Shown here one piece after another: positions 6,791-13,274 of a stretch of DNA of 18,657 bases (within the stretch, counting starts at the first letter, position 1; every line of letters starts with the position of its first letter). The DNA lies in assembly GCA_937901865.1 (NCBI GenBank), contig CALDID010000109.1:1-18657 (forward strand). Direction: 5' to 3'. Position numbers and translations under genes: made by a program. A model generated the notes under the pieces. That model made no database searches, was not told where the DNA came from, and saw only the letters and a program-made list of their open reading frames with translations. This DNA comes from an uncultured Treponema sp. Lineage in GTDB: Bacteria > Spirochaetota > Spirochaetia > Treponematales > Treponemataceae.

Positions 6791-8203
6791 CTATTTTAGC
6801 AGTTTTGCCATACTGCCAATTTGTGCTTTAGCCGTTGTTTCTGCATCGAATGTTCCTGAATTATACACGCCGCCGCGAGAAACACTTAAATTGATTTCGC
6901 CGTTCTGTCCATATTGCCAACTGTGAGTAACGCCGTCAACGTAAAACTGCAAGCCCATAAACTGCACAATATCGCCGCACATAATCGGCGCACTTTTTCC
7001 CCGGTTATAAAACGACATCGTGATATTGCCGCCGACCATATCGGGTAAATGCTCATACATTTCTTTCAAGTTATTTGCAACATCTTGCATTGCACTTTTT
7101 GTGCTTCCATCGTCTTTGCCGTCAGGTTTTGTATAACCGATAAAATGGACTAAAAGCGGTCGATAGCCATAAATAGCAAACTTTTCGCCGAGCTTTATTC
7201 TGCCGTCCACTTCGCTTGTATTTGACTCCATAGCGGCAATTTTCAACATCTTATCTTCTGAAACGGGATAGCCCTCAAGATATGGCATAAATACCGTGTA
7301 CACTTCTCTGTCAGACTGTTCTAAAGCAAAACTCTTTACAAGATTTGCAATGTCATCATCATCTAAATTAAAGACATTCAACTGCACCCAATCGCTAGGA
7401 CTAAAAGGCACTTTGCGGATTTTTATTTTCATTTCCCCGTTTTCGTCGGTATATGCAAACTTTTCATAGTAAGGCTCTGGAATTAAGCCGTCGATTATGT
7501 CAAAAAAATTCTGCGTTGTTTGACCGTGAAACATATTTGCAAGCGGATAATGAATCGTGGAATCATCAACATCAAAAAAGGCGGTTTTATCACCCAAAAG
7601 AGATTTTATCATAAGTCCTACATCAGAAGTTATAAGTCCTTTCCCTTCTTCCGTTGTTTTCTGGAAGTATTCCCACACAGCTTTTATAACCGTTTTTACA
7701 GGATTGTCAAAAGAATTTGAAAATTGCTCTGTCAATTCTTTTTGCAAGTCTTCATTTGTTGCAAGCTGTTTTGTAATAGATAACGCTGTTGTATCGAGAT
7801 TGATTGTATAATCGTTTACTAAGCCCGTAATTGCATATCCTTGCACACTTACGCGCCTAAAACCGCCTTCCGCATTTGCGCTTCCTGTAATCTTTTTTGT
7901 TTTCACCACGCCGATAAAAACAGGAACATTATTTTCACTCGGTTCATAGATTTTCACAATATCAAGGATTTTTATATTATCAAATACACTTTTTTTTTGA
8001 CCGCCCATTTCACATTCTGGATAAAACGACAATGCAAAGCTCCCCGATATGTTATCGCGTGAAAGTGTCCATTCGCAACTCTGCAAAACCTCTTGCGCCG
8101 CGTGTGAAAAGCCCCCTCGTGTAATAAGAAAAGCATTTTGCAGCTGCAAAAACATAATAGTCGGGTGTAGATTTTGATTGTAGTGTATTTTCTTTGCGTT
8201 CAT
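6791..8203 (-). CDS. Baseplate hub protein (gpD/gp27-like)
   Basis: The product of about 470 residues resembles late-control gpD / gp27-type hub proteins, which sit at the tail tip under the tube and carry the spike. Visible support: an N-terminal beta-rich domain (SCEWTLSRDNISGSFALSF ... DIVKIYEP ... VFIGVVK), a central module with SDWVQLNVFNLDDDDI, and a C-terminal GNITMSFYNRG ... GDIVQFMGLQFYVDGVTHSW, which is typical of hub domain closure. The frame is open to ATG 8545, but that extension crosses the divergent + strand gene and the shared promoter, so it is rejected. ATG 8203 lies right at the promoter element with almost no leader; ATG 8155 is the alternative. Neither has a clear ribosome site, so the start is uncertain. 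Tape measure follows 19 bases downstream. Confidence 0.7.
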   Translation of the reverse strand: MNAKKIHYNQNLHPTIMFLQLQNAFLITRGGFSHAAQEVLQSCEWTLSRDNISGSFALSFYPECEMGGQKKSVFDNIKILDIVKIYEPSENNVPVFIGVVKTKKITGSANAEGGFRRVSVQGYAITGLVNDYTINLDTTALSITKQLATNEDLQKELTEQFSNSFDNPVKTVIKAVWEYFQKTTEEGKGLITSDVGLMIKSLLGDKTAFFDVDDSTIHYPLANMFHGQTTQNFFDIIDGLIPEPYYEKFAYTDENGEMKIKIRKVPFSPSDWVQLNVFNLDDDDIANLVKSFALEQSDREVYTVFMPYLEGYPVSEDKMLKIAAMESNTSEVDGRIKLGEKFAIYGYRPLLVHFIGYTKPDGKDDGSTKSAMQDVANNLKEMYEHLPDMVGGNITMSFYNRGKSAPIMCGDIVQFMGLQFYVDGVTHSWQYGQNGEINLSVSRGGVYNSGTFDAETTAKAQIGSMAKLLK

Positions 8204-8240
8204 ATCAATATAGGAAAAATGCGCATTTCCTATATTGATA
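8203..8240. promoter_or_regulatory. TTTCCTATA elements, copies 2 and 3: back-to-back divergent promoter
   Basis: TTTCCTATATTGATA reads rightward at 8226-8240 toward ATG 8253. Its mirror reads leftward at 8217-8203 toward the hub gene. The arms TATCAATATAGG (8203-8214) and CCTATATTGATA (8229-8240) are perfect inverted repeats around ATGCGCAT. The copies are too close for either to have a separate -35 box outside the other. Confidence 0.65.
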
Positions 8241-8252
8241 AGAGGTACTACA

Positions 8253-8510
8253 ATGAATGATTTTAGAGTAAACATTGCTTTTAATGCGAAAGACGGTATG
8301 TATACCGTTGCAACCGACAATGCAGAGCTTGCGCAGCGTTTTGTGCAAGAAGTTTTCTTTGACAACAGCATTTCGACTGTTTCAAATATCGTTTCTGCGT
8401 CAAAACCGACTGAAAAGCGCACGAAAAAGGCGGCGCGTGATGAAGGAGAGAGAGAAAGCGATAGCCCCGAAAAAAAAACTTTAGACGCTCCACGCCTGAA
8501 AACAGAATAA
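8253..8510 (+). CDS. Small phage protein, zero-frame product of a frameshift pair
   Basis: The zero-frame product has 85 residues. Residues 1-50 look folded (MNDFRVNIAFNA, then AELAQRFVQEVF); the rest is charged and low-complexity (EKRTKKAARDEGERESDS). ATG 8253 follows AGAGGT at 8241-8246 and promoter copy 3. Near its end it contains a run of nine A (8470-8478), where a -1 shift would enter a second open frame running to 8692. The arrangement, a short first frame plus a -1 extension near tail genes, recalls phage tail-assembly chaperones (lambda G/GT type), but no sequence similarity is recognised and the gene is divergent from the tape measure, so this is inference. Confidence 0.6.
   Translation: MNDFRVNIAFNAKDGMYTVATDNAELAQRFVQEVFFDNSISTVSNIVSASKPTEKRTKKAARDEGERESDSPEKKTLDAPRLKTE
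8469..8479 (+). promoter_or_regulatory. Candidate slippery site for -1 frameshifting
   Basis: The sequence G followed by nine A then C is read in zero frame as GAA AAA AAA ACT, so A AAA AAA (8471-8477) is a canonical slippery heptamer. A GGAG-rich stretch (8443-8456) lies upstream, somewhat farther than the usual stimulatory distance. RNA-polymerase slippage on A9 would give the same product. Confidence 0.5.
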
Positions 8511-8692
8511 GATACTACAAAGTATCTGAATGGAGTTCTAAGCATTTTGCGTTTATTGTGCGGCGCGTGTGTCTGTCAAAAGACGAAGCAGAAAAGTATG
8601 TGCAAGAAAAAAATGAAAAAGGCGGCTTTTTCCGTGCTAGTCCACATCTGACAGATGAACAGTATGCGGCACTCATAAAGGCAAGTGCATAA
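8477..8692 (+). CDS. -1 frame extension of the 8253 gene
   Basis: This frame is open from 8465 to TAA 8690-8692 and has no good start codon or ribosome site; the first GTG, near 8551, lacks one. Its sequence looks like real protein: YYKVSEWSSKHFAFIVRR, then SKDEAEKYVQEKNEKGGFF and a final helix DEQYAALIKASA. If the ribosome slips back one base on A9, translation continues as AAC TTT AGA and gives a fusion of about 146 residues. A single missing A in the assembly would have the same effect, so sequencing error must be excluded. A strong terminator follows eight bases after the stop. Confidence 0.55.
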   Translation, partial: NFRRSTPENRIRYYKVSEWSSKHFAFIVRRVCLSKDEAEKYVQEKNEKGGFFRASPHLTDEQYAALIKASA

Positions 8693-8810
8693 CAAAAAAA
8701 CGGCGTATGTAAGCGAGATACAAGTCTTACATACGCCGTAACTTTTTTACATTTTTTTTACTCAACGCTTGTTTCTTTTGTTTCAGCGTCTTTCTGTAAA
8801 TATAGGAAAT
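8693..8810 (-). promoter_or_regulatory. TTTCCTATA element, copy 5, with a short transcript and no gene
   Basis: ATTTCCTATATTTACAG reads leftward (8810-8794). Between it and the bidirectional terminator there are about 95 bases without a credible gene: the only frame is a 12-codon TTG start without a ribosome site. The unit could make a small RNA of about 95-100 nt or be a leftover of a deleted gene. Confidence 0.4.
8700..8748. terminator. Strong bidirectional terminator
   Basis: ACGGCGTATGTAAG (8700-8713) and CTTACATACGCCGT (8726-8739) form a perfect 14-bp stem with a 12-base loop, with T-rich sequence to the right and, on the other strand, a run of T opposite A 8694-8700. It can end both the + strand frameshift gene and a - strand transcript from promoter copy 5. 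Confidence 0.9.
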
Positions 8811-8835
8811 AAAAAAACTCTCTCAAAAAAAGTCA

Positions 8836-8853
8836 TTTCCTATATTTGTAGGA
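8836..8853 (+). promoter_or_regulatory. TTTCCTATA element, copy 4 (connector gene)
   Basis: TTTCCTATATTTGTAGGA is the best consensus copy and carries the TCCTA/TAGGA inverted repeat. TAGGA serves as ribosome site ten bases before ATG 8864. It lies back to back with copy 5, 25 bases apart. Confidence 0.65.
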
Positions 8854-8863
8854 CAGAAAAAAA

Positions 8864-10006
8864 ATGATTATTGCTTGCACTGTAAACAAAAGAATCGTTG
8901 TTACGATTGACGATAAAACAAACAATCTTTTCCGCCTTGAACGCCATAGCAATGTAGATGATACTTATCTTGTCTATTGCGGTGAGGAACACGGCTTTTG
9001 TGTTGTTGATGAAGAAAACGGCATTTTGCCTGTAGGAGTAAAAGCCGATTTTCTCGACAATTTCAATCTTGAAGATGATGTACTTTATTCATATCGCTAT
9101 TGTGCTTTTGACGCAGAAAATCCCGCCTTTGAAGATTATCAATATTCAAATTGGATTAAATACGGAACGCAAAACGCAATGGGTTACACCTTCGGCAATT
9201 ATACAGTACCGACGGGAAAATGGGGTGATGTCGTAACGGCTGACGATTTGCGCTATACATATCTTTGGGGGACGGACTTTAAGGCAACCAACGGTCAAAG
9301 CTACACCGATGAACAGATACAGTATTTCATTGACGCGGCATTGACTGAAATTGAAAGAGAACTTGATATTACAATCAAGAAGCGCAAAATCCGCTACAAT
9401 GCAACAGAAAGACAACTTGAAAAGGGTAAAGATTACGACGTAGACGAAAGCGTATATGATTTCCGCTATTCACGCATTGCACGTTACGGATTTATAAAAA
9501 CAAGGCAAAAGCCTATTATCCGATTGCACAAATTAGAGTTGTTAAGCCGTTTCATCGGTGCGCGTGATTTAACAAAAACAACAATCATTGACAAGCAAAA
9601 AGGCATTTTGAAGTTTTTGGAACGACCGCCTAAACCTAGCGAAACTTCGCGCGGCGTGTCTACCGCAATTAGTATGTATGGCAGTGAAACATTAGGTGCA
9701 AATCTCTTTTACGCGATTGATTACGACGCAGGATTTGAAACAAGCGACGATGTGCCAGCCGATTTAAGAGAGATTATCGCAAAACAGGCGGCTGTTTCGC
9801 TTCTCAATATTATCGGCGACGGTCTTATGTCGGGCTTTTCTTCCAGCTCTTTGAGTATGGACGGACTTTCAGAATCATTCAGTTCTACACAGTCAGCGAC
9901 TAGCGCATACTTCGGCGCGCGTATTTCACAGTATAAAGACGATATAAAAGACTATATCAACAACAATAAATACAAGTTCAAAAATCGTGCTATGGGTGCG
10001 TTATAA
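8864..10006 (+). CDS. Head-tail connector / neck protein candidate
   Basis: The 380-residue product carries a helix YTDEQIQYFIDAALTEIEREL (about 144-164) like those in gp6/gp15-type head-completion proteins, and a C-terminal region (about 285-380) with YDAGFETSDDVPADLREII, then a Ser-rich loop (SGFSSSSLSMDGLSES) and a final helical stretch with YFGARISQYKDDIKDYI. That Ser-rich/Gly-loop tail is common in phage neck proteins. Residues 1-95 form an extra beta-rich domain I do not recognise. The role is inferred from these patterns and from sitting beside the terminase genes. Promoter copy 4 precedes it and a shared terminator separates it from convergent TerL. Confidence 0.5.
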   Translation: MIIACTVNKRIVVTIDDKTNNLFRLERHSNVDDTYLVYCGEEHGFCVVDEENGILPVGVKADFLDNFNLEDDVLYSYRYCAFDAENPAFEDYQYSNWIKYGTQNAMGYTFGNYTVPTGKWGDVVTADDLRYTYLWGTDFKATNGQSYTDEQIQYFIDAALTEIERELDITIKKRKIRYNATERQLEKGKDYDVDESVYDFRYSRIARYGFIKTRQKPIIRLHKLELLSRFIGARDLTKTTIIDKQKGILKFLERPPKPSETSRGVSTAISMYGSETLGANLFYAIDYDAGFETSDDVPADLREIIAKQAAVSLLNIIGDGLMSGFSSSSLSMDGLSESFSSTQSATSAYFGARISQYKDDIKDYINNNKYKFKNRAMGAL

Positions 10007-10008
10007 AT

Positions 10009-10047
10009 AAAAAAAAGAGAGTAGCACAAACTACCCTCTTTTTTTAT
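10009..10047. terminator. Bidirectional terminator between connector and TerL
   Basis: A run of A plus GAGAGTAG (to 10024) pairs with CTACCCTC plus a run of T (10031-10046), one mismatch, six-base loop. The A and T tracts make it work on both strands. It overlaps the last codon of TerL. Confidence 0.8.
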
Positions 10048-11399
10048 CTCAAGCCTTGCAAAATCATTTCTAGTGATTTTCCCTTTTTCCTATTCTTATC
10101 TCTTTCTTTTTGCTTTGCCGCATACTCTGCGTACAATGCCGCCGCAGAAGCGAGATTTTCCGTGCCATAGCGCAATGCGTCGGGTATGTGGCTAAAATCG
10201 TGTTCTGGCTCGTTTAGCAATGCACCTGTTATCTTGTCTTTTTTCCACGCATAATTGCTTAATGCTTCTATGGTGTGCGGACATCTAGGGCTTACGATAA
10301 TTTCATAATCTTGTAATTTCTGAATAACGCCGAGAACGCTTCCCGCGCCCTTTTTCGCTCCGTATATGCCTTTTAATCCTAGATTTTTTAATTCGTTTAT
10401 CGTTCTAGGGTCTTCACTATCCGCGCAAATACTGCTTTCTGAAAATCCCGCGTCAATAAGTGCTGTCGCAATTTTGCGGTTTTCCATTTGCACTTCGTAA
10501 TACTCATAAAAAATATATAGCTTGTATTCCACGGTATCAGCATACACACCCACAAAAGCCGTAGGGTCGTTATAGCCGAAGTCCATACCGTGAACCGACA
10601 CAAAAGCATAACAGCCGTTTTTGTCGCGTTTGTCTTTGTTTTGCTCCAAAACCTCCGAGATATTAAAATTTTGCTCTTTCCAGTTGGAAAAAATTAAGCC
10701 TTCGGAAATTCCCCATTCACCCAAGCCCTCAACTCGATAACGCTTCGGGAATCGCTGTTTCATTTTTTCAAAAAGCCGTATATCGCCTTCTGAAAGAAAC
10801 TCGTTCATTGTGTAATTGGTCGTAAGCGCAAGCGTGTCATTATCGGGATTATCGAAAAAGCGACGTTTTAACCAGTGTTTTTCGCTCCACGGATTGAATG
10901 TCAGAATGAATTGATGAAACAACTCTTTCGGCAAACTTCCACGAATTGACATATCCAATTTGTCAAAGTCGTCTTCGCTTGTAATCTGAAACGCCTCTTC
11001 AATCCACACCCAACATAAATAGCCTTCTTCAACAGTAATAGACGTGATACTTTGAGGGTCGTCCATACCACGAAACAAAATCTGCTGTCCTGTCGGCTTG
11101 TATGTCAAAGTCAATTCGGCTTTTGGAATGTTCCATAAATCCTGAACACCTAAAGCCTTTATAGCCCATATCAGTTGTGCGCGTGTAGAGTTTTTGTGAG
11201 TGTTAAAGAATCGGCGTATTACAAGCGTATTCGGCTTAAAGCGTTGATACTTCATCATAAAATAGATGATTTTTACCGCAGCTGTACAACTCTTTTTGCT
11301 ACCGCGCCCGCCCTTGCAAACTACATAGCGTTTTCGACTGTAAAGAAATTCATCGTAGTTTTTGCCGACAACTTTTTCAAGGTCAAGACAGATTTTCAT
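10044..11399 (-). CDS. terL: Terminase large subunit (PBSX/SPP1-type)
   Basis: The 451-residue product is the packaging motor ATPase and nuclease. Walker A is GGRGSKKS (residues 30-37) and Walker B is CWVWIEEA (129-136) with the catalytic glutamate pair; a coupling motif LTFNPW lies at 166-171. The C-terminal RNase H-like nuclease shows MDFGYNDPTA (D273), CADSEDPRT (D327) and EHDFSHIPDALRYG (400-412), the three acidic clusters. The length and motif spacing fit the PBSX-family Terminase_3/3C architecture, often linked to headful or cohesive-site packaging; which applies here cannot be told. The start ATG 11399 overlaps the end of terS by 17 bases, indicating translational coupling. Confidence 0.95.
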   Translation of the reverse strand: MKICLDLEKVVGKNYDEFLYSRKRYVVCKGGRGSKKSCTAAVKIIYFMMKYQRFKPNTLVIRRFFNTHKNSTRAQLIWAIKALGVQDLWNIPKAELTLTYKPTGQQILFRGMDDPQSITSITVEEGYLCWVWIEEAFQITSEDDFDKLDMSIRGSLPKELFHQFILTFNPWSEKHWLKRRFFDNPDNDTLALTTNYTMNEFLSEGDIRLFEKMKQRFPKRYRVEGLGEWGISEGLIFSNWKEQNFNISEVLEQNKDKRDKNGCYAFVSVHGMDFGYNDPTAFVGVYADTVEYKLYIFYEYYEVQMENRKIATALIDAGFSESSICADSEDPRTINELKNLGLKGIYGAKKGAGSVLGVIQKLQDYEIIVSPRCPHTIEALSNYAWKKDKITGALLNEPEHDFSHIPDALRYGTENLASAAALYAEYAAKQKERDKNRKKGKSLEMILQGLR

Positions 11400-11739
11400 T
11401 AAACGAACTCTCTTTATCGATAAAGTTAATCGTTATCGGCTCTGTCTGACTGCCTCTCAATTCAAGTGCAGGATTATATCCACGCTTGCCGCCTTTTGTG
11501 CCGAGATACCATTTAGCCGTCTGTATATCCCCGTCTTTGATTGCTTCCAAAATCACATTTTCCGCAGTATCTAAAACCGTTTCACACTCCGCTTGTAAAG
11601 CCTCTTTTGCTTCTTCGTCTTTTTCCAGATTGTCATAAACTGTATTTCTTGCAACTCCGAGGCGGTCTGCTATAACTGAAATAATGCCGCCTGAATCTTT
11701 AATTGCGCTCATAAGTTTTTTATGCGTAACTTTTGCCAT
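11383..11739 (-). CDS. terS: Terminase small subunit
   Basis: The 118-residue product has an N-terminal helix-turn-helix (about 15-45: GGIISVIADRLGVARNTVYDNL), a helical middle for oligomerisation, and the TAKWYLGTKGGKRGY motif (94-108 region) that is typical of PBSX-like small terminases. It recognises the packaging site on phage DNA and regulates TerL. AGGGGGT lies seven bases before ATG 11739. Unlike most units here, no TTTCCTATA element lies before it; the upstream gap is a 21-bp tandem array, which could be its regulator or the packaging site it binds. Confidence 0.88.
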   Translation of the reverse strand: MAKVTHKKLMSAIKDSGGIISVIADRLGVARNTVYDNLEKDEEAKEALQAECETVLDTAENVILEAIKDGDIQTAKWYLGTKGGKRGYNPALELRGSQTEPITINFIDKESSFNENLS

Positions 11740-11802
11740 AGCTTACCCCCTGTTAGAAAGTGTTAGATTTTATTTTACTTTTTGCTTTCGGGAACGTGCC
11801 GC

Positions 11803-11955
11803 AAACTCTAGGCAATATCCCCGAATGTCTAGGATTGTTTCCTACATCTTTAGGATTGTTTCCCGAATGTTTAGGGAGAGTGCCTTAATGTTTAGGAAAA
11901 CTTCCCGAATGTTTAGGCAATATCCCCAAACATCTAGGACAGCTTCCTAAATGTT
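11803..11955. repeat. Second tandem array of exact 21-bp period, TTCCCGAATGTTTAGG type
   Basis: Seven full units begin at 11803, 11824, 11845, 11866, 11887, 11908 and 11929, with an eighth broken at 11950 by the stop codon of the preceding gene. CTAGG or TTAGG recurs at the same place in all seven (11808, 11829 and so on). The rest is a degenerate consensus AATGTTTAGGnnnnnTTCCCG. A degenerate extra unit may precede (11782-11802). The array occupies the gap between the carbohydrate-binding-like tail gene and terS. One unit junction, TTTCCTACATCTTTAGGA, agrees at 14-15 of 18 bases with the promoter element. Confidence 0.9.
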
Positions 11956-13246
11956 AATAGTCATCTCGTGTAAGAAGTTCAAGGTTGCCGATAATTCCCG
12001 CAGGAGAGAGAATGTTCAAAAGATTTTGATATATCTTTTTGCTGTCTTTTCCTGTTGCACCATAAATAAAAGAATCTTCAAAATAAGTCATAGCGTCGTA
12101 ATCTATGCTTTCGCTGTATTCTTTATCTGGAGCAAGCGGGACGCTTTCATCGTTGTATGACATTTCGTCGTAGTCGTCTTCAATGATTTCACTGTCTTCA
12201 TTGCCTCCAAAAAGACTAGGCTCATTATCTCCATTTATCGCTGTATCTTCAAAAAAATCAGTATTTTCATACTCGGCGTTCATATCGGCTTTGCCTTGCG
12301 CAAAATAGCCCATAGCGTCGTAATTTGTCGCTTTTACGGGGTCTTCATTGTATGGCGCGAGGCTTGCCGTTTGGTCTGTGTACTTACCTTCAAAAACTGC
12401 AATCAGCGAATAAGTGCTTGCGATTGTCTTTTCGTGTAAAAGCACATAATCAAGGCTTGTATCAAAACCGTCAACGCCGATGAACTCTATTGTTACGCGG
12501 CTTACAGTATCATCTGTCAAAAAGAAGATACTTCTACTATCCCACGCATTAAGACTAGCAAACTCTTTTGTTGTTTCTGCATTTACCCACGCCCCGAACT
12601 CTCCGCTGTTTGCACTCCAAAAGCGAGAGTTATTATCGGTAATCTTTACGCGGAGTTTGCCATTCAGAAAGAAATGCAAAAAATACGTTTTGCCAGCACC
12701 GACATCAACGCTTTGAGATATTTTCCCGCCACCTGCCAAAAGCACACCTATACTTTCCTCAAACCTTGCTTCTTGACTGTATGTCGCGCCCTCTTCGAGC
12801 GTCCAACCGCCCACACGTTCAAAATTGCCATTGATTAAAAGATTTTCGTCAAAAGACACGGAATTATTCACAAGCCACACGGTATCAATTCCAAAATACC
12901 GCTTGAATGTGTGTAAGATTTCCCAAGTCGTACCCCAAACACTTTCATCTGCTCTTTGAAAAATGAGTTGATTCTTTTTGAGATATGCTTCTTCGCTTTC
13001 ATTCTGTTGCTTTTTCAAAACAGAAAACAGATTAAAAAACCGTGTAAGTGCTTCTCCCTCTAGTTCATACGCACTTTTCTTTTCTGTCCACGATTGAATA
13101 GCCGCTTTTACATCAAGAAATATCTTTTCAAGCGTGCCGTCTTCACTGTCTTTGTCTGCAAGCAAAGCACGGAAAATTTCGCCGTCGCGATTAAGAGAAG
13201 TCTGCATATTTTGGCGGATAAAATCCCCGATTGTGTTTACTGACAT
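11954..13246 (-). CDS. Tail protein with carbohydrate-binding-like domain
   Basis: The 430-residue product starts with a helical region (1-125; FFNLFSVLKKQQNESEEAYL ... TWEILHTFKRYFG) resembling baseplate-attached tail proteins. Residues about 134-275 look like a carbohydrate-binding module (LLINGNFERVGGWTL, then SQSVDVGAGKTYFLHFF and VTIEFIGVDG), a jelly-roll fold. The C-terminal part is acidic and repetitive, with three Y-D-[AE]-M-x-Y motifs (309, 359, 383), and ends in a conserved-looking segment (KIYQNLLNILSPAGIIGNLELL). It follows the B-repeat tail protein by 28 bases and probably works at the baseplate in host-surface binding. GAGGA precedes ATG 13246. Its stop codon abuts the 21-bp array. 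Confidence 0.6.
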   Translation of the reverse strand: MSVNTIGDFIRQNMQTSLNRDGEIFRALLADKDSEDGTLEKIFLDVKAAIQSWTEKKSAYELEGEALTRFFNLFSVLKKQQNESEEAYLKKNQLIFQRADESVWGTTWEILHTFKRYFGIDTVWLVNNSVSFDENLLINGNFERVGGWTLEEGATYSQEARFEESIGVLLAGGGKISQSVDVGAGKTYFLHFFLNGKLRVKITDNNSRFWSANSGEFGAWVNAETTKEFASLNAWDSRSIFFLTDDTVSRVTIEFIGVDGFDTSLDYVLLHEKTIASTYSLIAVFEGKYTDQTASLAPYNEDPVKATNYDAMGYFAQGKADMNAEYENTDFFEDTAINGDNEPSLFGGNEDSEIIEDDYDEMSYNDESVPLAPDKEYSESIDYDAMTYFEDSFIYGATGKDSKKIYQNLLNILSPAGIIGNLELLTRDDY

Positions 13247-13256
13247 TTTTGCATTT

Positions 13257-13274
13257 CCTCATATATATAGGCAA
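13257..13274 (-). promoter_or_regulatory. Weak TTTCCTATA element, copy 6
   Basis: Read on the - strand, TTGCCTATATATATGAGG lies immediately before the GAGGA ribosome site of the 13246 gene and overlaps the stop codon of the preceding one. It keeps CCTATAT but departs from the consensus at the third base and in the second half. Confidence 0.4.

Noticed and set aside
8204..8545. N-terminal extension of the hub gene up to ATG 8545
   Set aside because: It lies antisense to the frameshift gene and crosses the divergent promoter; the extra sequence has no relation to hub proteins.
11684..11950. + strand gene encoding RMFR-type heptads
   Set aside because: It is the antisense of terS running into the second array; no ribosome site, and the same effect of 21-base periodicity.
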